From: Novosphingobium olei
GTDB lineage: Bacteria > Pseudomonadota > Alphaproteobacteria > Sphingomonadales > Sphingomonadaceae
NCBI RefSeq assembly: GCF_012927405.1
Contig: NZ_JABBGM010000002.1
Coordinates: 434,001-498,000 of the forward strand
Reading direction: 5' to 3'
DNA: 64,000 nucleotides
Shown piece after piece: positions 35,633-45,481 of this stretch. Numbering within the stretch: position 1 is the first letter of the stretch; the number at the start of each line of letters is the position of its first letter. Below the pieces are notes generated by a model. It was given only the letters and a program-made list of their open reading frames with translations. It did not search any database and had not been told where the DNA came from. Made by a program: the position numbers and the translations under genes.

Positions 35633-36434
35633 GGCTGCGCCGGCGATTCTCGACCACCTTGCGCGCCGACCGCACCACCTTGATCAGGGGGTTGCCCCCG
35701 TGTGGATCGCCATGGTGAAGCAGCATCGTCGCCCGCAGCGAATTGGGCGCGCAGGGCAGGTTGCCATGCAGCGTACGGTAGCCCCAAAATAGGTAGAGGT
35801 TGCCGGGAAGAAGCTTCTTCATGTGCTGTTCGAGATTGGCGAGGGCCTTCTTCTTTGTACGACGCCAAGACCACTTGTTCTGGACCAGCGCCTTTTCGGC
35901 GAGGTTGGTCAGCACCGAGTTGCGATAGGGGCGGTTGTTGGGGAACGTCAGCAGTTCGCCCGACTGGTGCGGTTCGCCCCCGTCGGGCATGATGATCGGC
36001 ACGAGCATGGTGATGACTGAGGCGTCGTAATGGAACTCGCACGAACCATCGGTGCCTTTCGGACCGGCGATGACGCGAAGTACGTTGTAGACCTCGTCGT
36101 CGAAGATGGCCTGCGGGCAGGCGATCCGCGCAACGCCTTCGAGCAGACCAGCGATCTTGGGATCGTGGGCCAGGTCGTCGAACGGCGAGCCCTTTTCGTC
36201 GCTAGGCCGGATTACCGAGAAGAACTTCTCGCCATTGGCGTCCAGATGGTCGCGGACATAGGCGCGGGCGCGTTCGACCCAAGCCATGTCGACGGCATCT
36301 TTGACGCAGACGAACCCATCACGATCGAGCTGGCTGGCGAGGGCCGGCGCGATTTCGGACAGGGCGGGCAGGCGGATAGCGCTGTCGCCAGAGGCGAGGC
36401 TAAGGGGCGGAATGGCTTCATTCCTGCGGTACAT
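35625..36434 (-). CDS. Phytanoyl-CoA dioxygenase-like Fe(II)/2-oxoglutarate enzyme
   Basis: About 269 residues resembling the PhyH superfamily. The start DRDGFVCVKDAVDMAWVERA is typical; CEFHYDASVITMLVP provides the HxD iron ligands, RTLHGNLPCAPNSLRATM the distal His and a 2-oxoglutarate-binding Arg. A hydroxylase activity on an unknown small molecule or sugar is likely. The ATG at 36434 overlaps the acetyltransferase gene by 17 bp and its end overlaps the aldo/keto reductase by 8 bp, so the three form one tightly packed unit. Confidence 0.72.
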   Translation of the reverse strand: MYRRNEAIPPLSLASGDSAIRLPALSEIAPALASQLDRDGFVCVKDAVDMAWVERARAYVRDHLDANGEKFFSVIRPSDEKGSPFDDLAHDPKIAGLLEGVARIACPQAIFDDEVYNVLRVIAGPKGTDGSCEFHYDASVITMLVPIIMPDGGEPHQSGELLTFPNNRPYRNSVLTNLAEKALVQNKWSWRRTKKKALANLEQHMKKLLPGNLYLFWGYRTLHGNLPCAPNSLRATMLLHHGDPHGGNPLIKVVRSARKVVENRRRSRA

Positions 36435-36996
36435 TGGAGAGTACCCGGGTCTTGAGCAGGGTGGCGGGATTGCCGCGGTACACGCCGTAGGCTTGCGTCG
36501 ATTCAAACAGCGCGCCGCGCGCGGCAAGGACGCTGCCTTCGGCCACGGTGACGCCCGGCCCGACGAAGGCTTCGGCGGCGATCCAGCTGAGCCGTTCGAT
36601 CGTGACCGGCCGCAGCACGAGCTGGAAGTGGAAGTCGTTGACGCGGTGGGTGCTGGCGCAGACGTGGGCGCGCTGCGAGATGGTCACGTCATCGCCGATG
36701 GTGATGCGCCCCTGGTTGTAGAGCCGCGCGCCGGGGCCGACGGTGACGTTGCGCCCGCACACCAGGTTGCCGGGGTGCCAGATCGAGACCGAGCCATAGA
36801 TGCGGCACCTGGGCCCAAGCTGCGCCCCGAACGCGCGCAGCACGAGCGCGCGCCAGGCATGGAGCGGGGGCGGGGTCCAGCGGCACAGCAGCAGCCAGGC
36901 AAGGCCCCAGACGATCCGGAACAGGCGGTTGCCAAGCGAGAACGAGGGCCCGCCTTCGCGGTTGCCGGTTGCCTCTGCGGAAAGCGGTTCGGCCAC
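36418..36996 (-). CDS. WcaF-like hexapeptide-repeat acetyltransferase
   Basis: 192 residues. A hydrophobic N-terminal stretch (FRIVWGLAWLLLCRW) precedes a left-handed beta-helix of hexapeptide repeats (LGPRCRIYGSVSIWHPGNLVCG, VTVGPGARLYNQGRITIGDD), ending with AYGVYRGNPATLLKTR. This pattern is close to colanic-acid acetyltransferases of the WcaF type, which O-acetylate exopolysaccharide sugars from acetyl-CoA. The GTG start at 36996 is 53 bp after atpG, just beyond a terminator hairpin. It begins the three-gene insertion in the atp cluster. Confidence 0.83.
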   Translation of the reverse strand: MAEPLSAEATGNREGGPSFSLGNRLFRIVWGLAWLLLCRWTPPPLHAWRALVLRAFGAQLGPRCRIYGSVSIWHPGNLVCGRNVTVGPGARLYNQGRITIGDDVTISQRAHVCASTHRVNDFHFQLVLRPVTIERLSWIAAEAFVGPGVTVAEGSVLAARGALFESTQAYGVYRGNPATLLKTRVLSNVPQE

Positions 36997-37014
36997 GGAC
37001 TCGGCTCCAAAGAG

Positions 37015-37041
37015 AAAGGCCGGAGCAAGCCCCGGCCTTTT
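37015..37041 (-). terminator. Terminator hairpin between atpG and the inserted genes
   Basis: AAAGGCCGG..CCGGCCTTTT inverted repeat 8 bp after the atpG stop; on the minus strand the stem is followed by TTTCTCTTT. It would end or attenuate the atpHAG transcript before the inserted genes and atpDC. Confidence 0.7.
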
Positions 37042-37048
37042 CGTTCGA

Positions 37049-37921
37049 TCAGAGCGCTTCGGCGCCGGCGATGATCTCGATCAGTTCGGTCGTGATCGCC
37101 GCCTGGCGGCTGCGGTTGTACTGGATGGTGAGCTTGTTGATCAACTCGCCCGCATTGCGCGTGGCGTTGTCCATCGCGGTCATCGAGGCGCCCTGTTCGG
37201 ATGCTTCGCGTTCCAGCAGCGCACCGAACAGCTGCGTGGTGACGTAGCGCGGCAGCAGGTCCTCGAGGATTTCCTCTTCGCTCGGTTCGTATTCGACCAC
37301 GGCGCCGCCTTCGGTCTTGGCGACGGGCGCCGGGACCGGGATGAGCTGGGTGGTGACCGGGTCCTGCGACAGCGCGGTGCGGAACTTCGGCGCGACGAGG
37401 TGGGCGACATCAAACGCACCCGCTTCGAACATGGCGATCAGTTCGTGGGCGATCGCACTGGCTTCGTCGAAGCCGGGCGTGCGCACCAGGCTGGTGTCGA
37501 AGCTCTTGGCGATGGCGCCGGGGAAGTCACGCTTAATCGGCGCGCGGCCCTTCTTGCCGACGAGGTAGAAAGTCACGTCCTTGCCCTCTGCGGCGAGCGC
37601 GCGGGCGCGCAGGCGCGCTTCCTTGACGATGTTCGAGTTGAGACCGCCGCACAGCCCCTTGTCGGTGTTGACCACGACGAGGAGGTGGCGCTTGTCCGAA
37701 CCCGTCCCGCGCATCAGCAGCGGACCGTTGTTCTGGCCAGCGACCTTGGCGGCAAGGCTGCCCATCACTTCGGCGAGGCGGCTGGCGTAGGGGCGCGCGG
37801 CTTCGGCCGCGGCCTGCGCCTTGCGCAGCTTGGCCGCGGCGACCATCTGCTTGGCCTTGGTGATCTTCTGGGTCGACTTGACCGAGTTGATCCGGCCCTT
37901 GAGTTCCTTGAGTGAAGCCAC
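37049..37921 (-). CDS. atpG: ATP synthase F1 subunit gamma
   Basis: 290 residues forming the central rotor stalk. Diagnostic ends are present: N-terminal [26 protein letters not shown] helix and C-terminal [19 protein letters not shown] with [23 protein letters not shown] start at 37921, with AGAGGA nine bases upstream. A dispersed palindromic repeat sits between it and atpA. Confidence 0.96.
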   Translation of the reverse strand: MASLKELKGRINSVKSTQKITKAKQMVAAAKLRKAQAAAEAARPYASRLAEVMGSLAAKVAGQNNGPLLMRGTGSDKRHLLVVVNTDKGLCGGLNSNIVKEARLRARALAAEGKDVTFYLVGKKGRAPIKRDFPGAIAKSFDTSLVRTPGFDEASAIAHELIAMFEAGAFDVAHLVAPKFRTALSQDPVTTQLIPVPAPVAKTEGGAVVEYEPSEEEILEDLLPRYVTTQLFGALLEREASEQGASMTAMDNATRNAGELINKLTIQYNRSRQAAITTELIEIIAGAEAL

Positions 37922-37941
37922 TCTATCGGTTCCTCTAAATC

Positions 37942-38019
37942 GTCACCCCGGAATTGATCCGGGGTCCCGCTTGGTTCTGCCCCGCAAGAGCGGGACCCCG
38001 GCGCGGAGGCCGGGGTGAC
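37942..38019. repeat. Dispersed palindromic repeat between atpA and atpG
   Basis: GTCACCCCGG..GGGGTCCCGC and the inverted GCGGGACCCCGG..CCGGGGTGAC form a 78-bp near-symmetrical unit. The same family occurs at 44790-44873. Inside an operon it would produce a strong RNA stem that could set the atpA:atpG ratio. Confidence 0.75.
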
Positions 38020-38031
38020 GGGAAAAGGGCG

Positions 38032-39594
<1,563 letters not shown>

Positions 39595-40149
39595 TTAGGC
39601 CTTCATCGCCTGGGCGAGAGAATTGAGACGGGTGCGGATCGAGCTGTCGATCATCTGGCTGCCGATGCGCACGACCAGACCACCGAGGATTTCGGGATCG
39701 ACCGAAGCCTTGACCTTCACGGCCTTGCCTTCACGCGCGGCGAGCTTTTCGGTGATCGCGGCCAGCTGCGAATCGTCGAGCGGATGGGCAGTGGTCACTT
39801 CGGCGGTGACTTCGCCGCGCATGGCGGCGGCGATGGTCACGAAGGCGCGGACGACATCGGGCAGCGCCGACAGGCGGCGGTTGCCGGCGAGCACGCCGAG
39901 GAAGTTCCTGGTCAGCGGCGAGAGCGCCAGCAGGTTCGCGACCGCATCGACCGCGCGACCAGCCGCATCGCGGCCGATCTGCGGGTTGCGGATCAGCGCG
40001 GCGAGATCGTCCGATTCGCGCACCGCAGCGGCGAGCTTTTCGAGATCCGCCTCGACAGCGGCGACGAAGCCCTGCTCGTTCGCCAGATCATAGAGCGCCG
40101 AAGCGTAGCGCCCTGCCAAGCTGGCCGTAATGCCGCCGGAAATCTCCAC
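39595..40149 (-). CDS. atpH: ATP synthase F1 subunit delta
   Basis: 184 residues, the stator subunit that ties F1 to the b subunits. [19 protein letters not shown] is the family N-terminus and [29 protein letters not shown] the family C-terminus. The GTG at 40149, after AGGGGAC, gives the expected size; the frame further upstream is not conserved-looking. First gene of the cluster. Confidence 0.95.
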   Translation of the reverse strand: MEISGGITASLAGRYASALYDLANEQGFVAAVEADLEKLAAAVRESDDLAALIRNPQIGRDAAGRAVDAVANLLALSPLTRNFLGVLAGNRRLSALPDVVRAFVTIAAAMRGEVTAEVTTAHPLDDSQLAAITEKLAAREGKAVKVKASVDPEILGGLVVRIGSQMIDSSIRTRLNSLAQAMKA

Positions 40150-40581
40150 GCGCCTGTGTCCCCTTAGTACCGATGAGCCGGGCAGGCACTCATGCCGCGC
40201 GAAAAACACGCGACGGCCCGCAGACGGGGCGCGCCTAGCAACGTCGACCCCATATGACAAGAGAGCAGATGCCGCCGGACCGTCTCGCCTGTGCAGACGT
40301 ATGCGCGCGGGGTGCGCGTCGGGGTTCGTCTTTGCCGGTTCCGGGCTTGCCGAACTGGACCGCTTGTTTGCGAGCTGGGGTGCGCCGTCGAGGAAAGGGC
40401 AGCCCTTCGACAGGCTCAGGGCGAGCGGGGGTGGTGGGGGAGCGCTTGGGTTTCGCGGGCTGCTGTCTGTCCCTCAGCCCCCCATCCTGAGCTTGTCGAA
40501 GGATCGTCCTGCCTTGGGTCCCACAGGGTCGGGGAAGGAAGGTGCTCGACAAGATTCAGGGCAGGCGGGGGTGGCGCTCCG
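40150..40581. repeat. Intergenic region with dispersed repeats upstream of atpH
   Basis: A 432-bp gap between the atpH start and the end of the protease gene (both minus strand). It contains inverted copies CTTCGACAGGCTCAGG (40405-40420) and CCTGAGCTTGTCGAAG (40486-40501), plus a degraded third copy at 40541-40565. The atp promoter must lie near 40150-40400, but I could not pick it out. No gene seen. Confidence 0.6.
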
Positions 40582-42138
40582 TCAGGGCGTCGGCTGGCAG
40601 TTGTAGCGCATGCGCTCGTTGGGTTCGGCGGGCAGCAGCGCGGTGATCGCCGCTTGTGCCGCGCCGAACTGGCGCGCGGCGTCTTCGCCCGCACCGCAGG
40701 CCGGGGCGACGATCTTGGCGCGGGCGGCGCGGGCCTGGTTCATCGCGTCCAGCCCCATCAGGAAGCGTTCGACGGTGTAGCCGCGCGTCGCCGGGTCATA
40801 ATGGGTGACCGAGATCGTGTCCTCGCCATTGGGGACGAGCACGCGGCTCCAGCCGTTCTCGGCCAGGCCATACTGGGTGCGACCGTTGACGCAGCCGTCG
40901 GCGCTCCAGTCGAGCGGCACATCGGTGATGTCCGACACGGTGACGCGGCTGCGCTGCGCATCGATCACGCAGGTCATCTTGCCGGTGCCGTTGGCGCGCG
41001 CAGGCAGAGCGGCATCGCTGGCCGATGCGCTCGCGTCCGGGGCGGCGGCGAGATCGGCGGCGCGTTCATCGATGCTGGCGAGCGAGGGGCGCAGGAACCA
41101 GGCGACCACCGCGCCGAGCACCAGCAGGCCGGCCACCGCGCCGAACACTTTCATCGCTCGGGATTCGCCGCGCTGTCCCTGCATGAACGCCCAGCCGCCC
41201 ATGGCGAGCGCTCCGACCAGCAGCAGCGCGGCAAGCGCCAGGCCGTTGTCGCGTTCGGACAGCACGGCAAGTTCTGCATCGCGGCGCGCCTTGTCCTGCG
41301 CGCGCTGGCGGGCTTCCAAGCGGGTCTGTTCCTCGGCGGCGGCCCGGGCCTGATCGCTCATCGCGCGGGTGGCATCGGCGCGGTCGAGATCGGCGATCGA
41401 GGTGCAGGGCAGCCCGCTGGTGTGCGGCTCTACCCCGGCCTGGCGGAGGAAGGCTGCCAGTTCGCGCATCGAGATGGCGAAGAAGAACGACGAATCGGTG
41501 CCGTTGTCGCTGACCGTGCCGAAGCTGTTTACGCCGACGACGCGGCCGCACGAATCGAGCAGCGGCCCGCCCGAATTGCCAGAGCCCAGCGGCGCGGTGT
41601 GCAGGATGGTGTCGAACTGCTTCGATGAGCGCCCGGCCGAGACATAGCCGCGCGTCTTCACCGCGGCCTGCGGCGTGACGAGGTCGGCCATCGACAGGCC
41701 TTGCGCCATGTCCACATTGCCGGGGTAGCCCACGGCGAAGACTTCGGCACTGTCCTGCACCGTCCCGGGATAGATCGTGGCGGCGGGCAGTATCCCTTTG
41801 CCGTCGATGCGCAGCAGCGCGAGGTCGTTGCGCGGGGAATAGGCGACAAGCGTGGCCTGCACGCCGGCGCGGCCTTCGGGCGGGACGACGCCGACCAGCA
41901 GCGAATCGTCATTGCGCAGCTGTTCGACGACGTGGGCGTTGGTGACGACAAGGTTGGGCGCAACGGCAAAGCCGGTGCCGTGGCCGACCATGCTGGCGCG
42001 GGTGCCGTCGGTCTGCAGGATCACCACGCGCACCACGCTGCGGCTGGCGGCGGCGATGTCGGCTGGGTCGGCAAGCGCGGGGCTGCCAAGCAGCACGAGG
42101 CAGAGGGCGGCGAAAAGGCGGGCGACCGTTCTTGTCAT
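40582..42138 (-). CDS. Trypsin-like serine protease with membrane segments
   Basis: About 518 residues. After a signal peptide (VARLFAALCLVLLGSPALA) comes a trypsin-2-type domain: VVTNAHVVEQ (His), NDLALLRIDG (Asp) and GSGNSGGPLLDSCG (Ser). About residue 240 a basic, Ala/Arg-rich coiled stretch leads to two hydrophobic segments (LALAALLLVGALAMGGWAF and VFGAVAGLLVLGAVVAWFL), then a C-terminal globular domain with several Cys. The protein is probably anchored in the inner membrane with the protease domain in the periplasm, as in DegS-like quality control, though no PDZ domain is seen. The start at 42138 directly precedes the signal peptide. Confidence 0.82.
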   Translation of the reverse strand: MTRTVARLFAALCLVLLGSPALADPADIAAASRSVVRVVILQTDGTRASMVGHGTGFAVAPNLVVTNAHVVEQLRNDDSLLVGVVPPEGRAGVQATLVAYSPRNDLALLRIDGKGILPAATIYPGTVQDSAEVFAVGYPGNVDMAQGLSMADLVTPQAAVKTRGYVSAGRSSKQFDTILHTAPLGSGNSGGPLLDSCGRVVGVNSFGTVSDNGTDSSFFFAISMRELAAFLRQAGVEPHTSGLPCTSIADLDRADATRAMSDQARAAAEEQTRLEARQRAQDKARRDAELAVLSERDNGLALAALLLVGALAMGGWAFMQGQRGESRAMKVFGAVAGLLVLGAVVAWFLRPSLASIDERAADLAAAPDASASASDAALPARANGTGKMTCVIDAQRSRVTVSDITDVPLDWSADGCVNGRTQYGLAENGWSRVLVPNGEDTISVTHYDPATRGYTVERFLMGLDAMNQARAARAKIVAPACGAGEDAARQFGAAQAAITALLPAEPNERMRYNCQPTP

Positions 42139-42234
42139 GCGCGGACTTCTTGCCGCCTTTCGCTTTGACCGCAAGCGGCGGGACGCGGACGCGAGGTGGA
42201 GCGCATAGTCTTTTCGGCAGGAAGGAGACCTGTC

Positions 42235-43290
42235 ATGTCGAACATCATGAGCGAGGCACTGGATGACGAGGAATGCTGGAGCGCGGTGCTGCTGCGCGAC
42301 CGGGCGTCCGACGGGCGCTTCGTGACGGGCGTGCTGACCACGGGGATCTATTGCCGGCCAAGCTGTGCGGCGCGGCATCCCCGGCGCGAGAACGTGCGCT
42401 TCTTCGCAGACGGCGCGGCGGCGCGCGCGGCGGGACTTAGGCCATGCCTGCGCTGCAGCCCCGACGACGTGGCGCGCGATGAACGCGCGGTGCTGGCAGC
42501 GATTGCGGCGATCCGCAGCGCGGGCCAGCCGCTGGCGCTTGCCGATCTCGCCGCGCAGGCAGGCTATTCGCCGACGCATTTCAGTCGCGTGTTTGCGCGC
42601 CACACCGGCCTTTCGCCCGCCGCCTATGCCCGCGCGCTGCGCGCCGAGCGGACCGCCGAGGCGCTGAGCGGCGAGGACAGCGTGACGGGCGCCATCTACG
42701 AAGCGGGGTTTTCAGGACCGTCGCGGTTCTACGCGGCGAGCGAGGGGAGATTGGGCATGGCGCCATCGGCGTGGGTCAACGGCGGGGCGGGCGTGACGAT
42801 CCGCTGGGCGGTGGTCGAAACATCGCTGGGGGCCATGCTGGTGGCCGCGACCGACAAGGGGGTGTGCCGCCTCTCCTTCGCCGAAGGGCCCGAGGCGCTG
42901 GCCCGGCGCTTCCCCAAGGCCGAGCTGGTCGAAGGCGGCAAGGAGTTCGCCGCGCTGCTGGCGCAAGTCGTGGCGGCGGTCGAGGCGCCGGGCAGTGCCG
43001 CGCACATCCCGCTCGACGTGCGCGGCACCGCGTTCCAGGAGGCGGTGTGGCGCGAGCTGCAGCGCATCCCGCCGGGCGAGACGCGCAGCTATGCCCAGAT
43101 CGCGGCCGCGGTGGGCAAGCCCGGCGCGGTGCGCGCGGCGGGCAGCGCCAACGGGGCCAACAACGTTGCCGTGCTGATCCCCTGTCACCGCGTGGTGCGA
43201 TCGGACGGTAGCCTTGGCGGCTATGCCTATGGCCTTGCGATAAAGCAGGCGCTGCTCGATAAGGAGGGCGGACGCGACGTAGGGGGGTAA
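42235..43290 (+). CDS. ada: Bifunctional Ada: DNA methyl-phosphotriester/O6-methylguanine transferase and regulator
   Basis: 351 residues in the classic order. The N-terminal Zn-thiolate domain (ATTGIYC40RPSC and LRPCLRC) takes methyl groups from phosphotriesters. An AraC-type HTH follows (LADLAAQAGYSPTHFSRVFARHTG). The C-terminal O6-methylguanine transferase has GTAFQEAVWRELQRIPPGET and acceptor Cys317 in VLIPCHRVVRSDG. Methylated Ada activates its own gene. GGAAGGAG precedes the ATG at 42235. The next gene starts two bases after the stop. Confidence 0.95.
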   Translation: MSNIMSEALDDEECWSAVLLRDRASDGRFVTGVLTTGIYCRPSCAARHPRRENVRFFADGAAARAAGLRPCLRCSPDDVARDERAVLAAIAAIRSAGQPLALADLAAQAGYSPTHFSRVFARHTGLSPAAYARALRAERTAEALSGEDSVTGAIYEAGFSGPSRFYAASEGRLGMAPSAWVNGGAGVTIRWAVVETSLGAMLVAATDKGVCRLSFAEGPEALARRFPKAELVEGGKEFAALLAQVVAAVEAPGSAAHIPLDVRGTAFQEAVWRELQRIPPGETRSYAQIAAAVGKPGAVRAAGSANGANNVAVLIPCHRVVRSDGSLGGYAYGLAIKQALLDKEGGRDVGG

Positions 43291-43292
43291 CC

Positions 43293-44192
43293 ATGGCCAC
43301 TTCTGCGCGCGATCCTGCGCCTGGTACGTTTTCACGCATCCTTGCCCATCCGCTGACCTTGCTGATCCTTGGCGAGGCGCTGGTCGGCTTCCCGGCGATC
43401 GTTCTCGCCAGCTTCGGTCCCAATCAGATCCGGGCGATCAACCCGGCGCTGGTGTTCCCGTTCACCGTCGCGGCGGTAATGGCGACGTTCGTGGCGTACC
43501 GCGCGTTCAAGCGATGGATCGAACGCAAGCCCGATGGCGAACTTCCGCTCGGCTTGGGTTCGCTGAAAGAGGTGACGGGCGGCTTCGCGCTCGGCGTTGC
43601 GCTGTTCAGCCTGCTTGTCGGCGCGGTGGCGCTGATGGGCGGGCTGAAGGTTACCGGCATGGGGCACGGCACGATCTTCTTCCCCATTGCGGCGATGTCG
43701 CTTGCGGCGGGGGTCAACGAGGAAGTGATGTTCCGCGCCATCGGTTTCCGCTTCGTGGAAAAGCTGGGCGGCAGCATCGTCGGCCTGTTCGCCGCCTCGC
43801 TGTTCTTCGGCTTGGCGCACCTTGCCAATCCCGGCGCGTCGCTGTTCGCGGCGGTGGCCATCGCGGTCGAGGCGGGCATCCTGCTCGGCGCGGCCTACAT
43901 GGTCACGCGGAGGCTGTGGCTGGCGGTGGGGCTCCACGCCGGCTGGAACTTCACCCAAGGGTTCATCTGGTCGATCCCGGTTTCGGGCAATCCGGCGGGC
44001 GACGGCCTGTTCCTGACCGAACGCAACGGCCCCGACTGGCTGACCGGCGGAGCCTTCGGGCTCGAAGCATCGGCGGTGACGCTGGTGATCGCGACGATCG
44101 CCGGGCTGATCATGCTGCGCATCGCGATCCGGCGCGGACACTGGGTGCCGTTCGGTTGGTTGCCCCCGACGGACGAGGCGAAAAGCGCTTAA
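43293..44192 (+). CDS. CPBP-family intramembrane metalloprotease
   Basis: 299 residues with about seven membrane helices and the Abi/CPBP motifs: AAGVNEEVMFRAIGF (EExxxR), FFGLAHLANPG (His of motif 2), and VGLHAGWNFTQG (His of motif 3). Family members cleave prenylated or signal-like substrates in the membrane; the bacterial roles are diverse. It begins two bases after ada, so the two may be co-transcribed. Confidence 0.88.
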   Translation: MATSARDPAPGTFSRILAHPLTLLILGEALVGFPAIVLASFGPNQIRAINPALVFPFTVAAVMATFVAYRAFKRWIERKPDGELPLGLGSLKEVTGGFALGVALFSLLVGAVALMGGLKVTGMGHGTIFFPIAAMSLAAGVNEEVMFRAIGFRFVEKLGGSIVGLFAASLFFGLAHLANPGASLFAAVAIAVEAGILLGAAYMVTRRLWLAVGLHAGWNFTQGFIWSIPVSGNPAGDGLFLTERNGPDWLTGGAFGLEASAVTLVIATIAGLIMLRIAIRRGHWVPFGWLPPTDEAKSA

Positions 44193-44247
44193 CGCAGGGG
44201 CCGGTTTCAGGCAGGCTGCGAGCGAACGACAATCGGGGAGAGAAGCA

Positions 44248-44751
44248 ATGGCCTTTGCACTGGAGCCGGGCTGGCCGCAGAGCTTGCGCGAGGCTTTCGC
44301 GCACATCGGGACGGTGACCAGCCCGAGCGTGGACGACATCAAGATCATGGCGCTGGTCGAGGCGGCGAGCGAGACGCTCTACCAGCTTTCGGCCAAGGGC
44401 ACCGAGCATCCTGGCGTGATCGACATCCTGCACAGCAACGGCCGCGAGGAAATGGTCCACGCCCGCCGTGCGGCGCAAGTCGTCGGCCTGCTCGGCGGTG
44501 GCGAGTTCGAGCCGCCGGAGGCTGAGGACAATCCCTATCTCGCCGCCGCCGATGACCTGCCGGTAGCAGCCATCACGCCCGAAGGCCTGCGTAAGCAGGC
44601 GCAGGGCGAATTCGGCGGGCAGGCGCTCTACGAAAGCTGGGCCGCGCGCATCGACAACCCGCAAGCCGCCGCGCTGCTGCGCCAGAACGGGGCGGAGGAA
44701 GTGGACCACGGGAACAGGTTGCTGGCGGCGGCGGAACTGCTGGAGGGGTAG
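44248..44751 (+). CDS. Ferritin-like di-iron protein
   Basis: 167 residues forming a four-helix bundle. Candidate iron ligands appear in LVEAASETLYQL, NGREEMVHARR and NGAEEVDHGNR, giving the paired E..ExxH pattern of ferritin-like/rubrerythrin-type proteins. No rubredoxin domain is present. Probable role is iron or peroxide handling, 55 bp after the CPBP protease gene. Confidence 0.72.
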   Translation: MAFALEPGWPQSLREAFAHIGTVTSPSVDDIKIMALVEAASETLYQLSAKGTEHPGVIDILHSNGREEMVHARRAAQVVGLLGGGEFEPPEAEDNPYLAAADDLPVAAITPEGLRKQAQGEFGGQALYESWAARIDNPQAAALLRQNGAEEVDHGNRLLAAAELLEG

Positions 44752-44789
44752 GGAAGCTGGTGTCCGGAAGAAGGTCCGCATTGTCTCCC

Positions 44790-44873
44790 GTCACCCCGGG
44801 CCTGACCCGGGGTCCCGCTTTTCTGACGAGGTTGCAGGAAAGAAGCGGGATCCCGGGTCAAGCCCGGGATGAC
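44790..44873. repeat. Dispersed palindromic repeat
   Basis: GTCACCCCGGG..GGGGTCCCGCTT and its inverted partner AAGCGGGATCCCGGG..CCCGGGATGAC, 84 bp in all, the same family as 37942-38019. It lies in a 294-bp gap (44752-45045) in which I see no other feature. Confidence 0.75.
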
Positions 44874-45045
44874 GGCGATCTTAGGGTTGAGATCGAATCA
44901 CCAACTGTCATGCGAGCGAAAGCTGGCATCACTTCCGGTTTACGGTGTGATGCCGGCCTGCATCCTGATGTCCTTGCGACATTTCCGCCACGCTGACGGC
45001 TCGCTCCCTTGCGCTCGCGCAGCCGATAGTGTGGAAACACCCGGC

Positions 45046-45438
45046 CTACGCAACCACGGCGCGGACCACCATCCCGATGGCTAGGACAATTAAGGCTGCG
45101 ATCACGAAGCAGCCCCAGCGAGGCAAGGAGAGCCCGGCTTCGTCCTCACCCCGGATGATCTCCTGCAGAGAGTGACCGGTTTTGCTGTCGAGAAGCGCAT
45201 CCGGGGCCAGCTGCCCAAATGCCATTTGTTTTTCCGCGCAGAGCGAGTGTGCGTAAACACTTTGCGCTGCCTCCCGCTCCCACAGGTTGGTCGCGATCAA
45301 ACGCAGGGCGGCGTAATCTTCCTTGGCTATGCCGTTGCCGCAGAAGCAGCAAACGTAACCGCGATCCATTCCGCACTTCCTTCCTGCGATCCCAGCCGTC
45401 CCATTATCGGCCTCTTTATCGACAACATCGGTCGCCAC
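45046..45438 (-). CDS. Hypothetical protein with Cys motif and C-terminal membrane anchor
   Basis: Up to 130 residues; an internal start at MDRGYVCCFCGNGI is equally possible. CCFCGNGI and a later HSLC could bind zinc, and the last 25 residues (WGCFVIAALIVLAIGMVVRAVV) form one membrane helix, suggesting a tail-anchored cytosolic zinc-binding domain. I do not recognise the family. It stands alone between a repeat and the photolyase gene. Confidence 0.55.
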   Translation of the reverse strand: MATDVVDKEADNGTAGIAGRKCGMDRGYVCCFCGNGIAKEDYAALRLIATNLWEREAAQSVYAHSLCAEKQMAFGQLAPDALLDSKTGHSLQEIIRGEDEAGLSLPRWGCFVIAALIVLAIGMVVRAVVA

Positions 45439-45481
45439 TAACCGGACGCCCGCTTCTCAGCGCAAACCGCCAAGACCCCAA

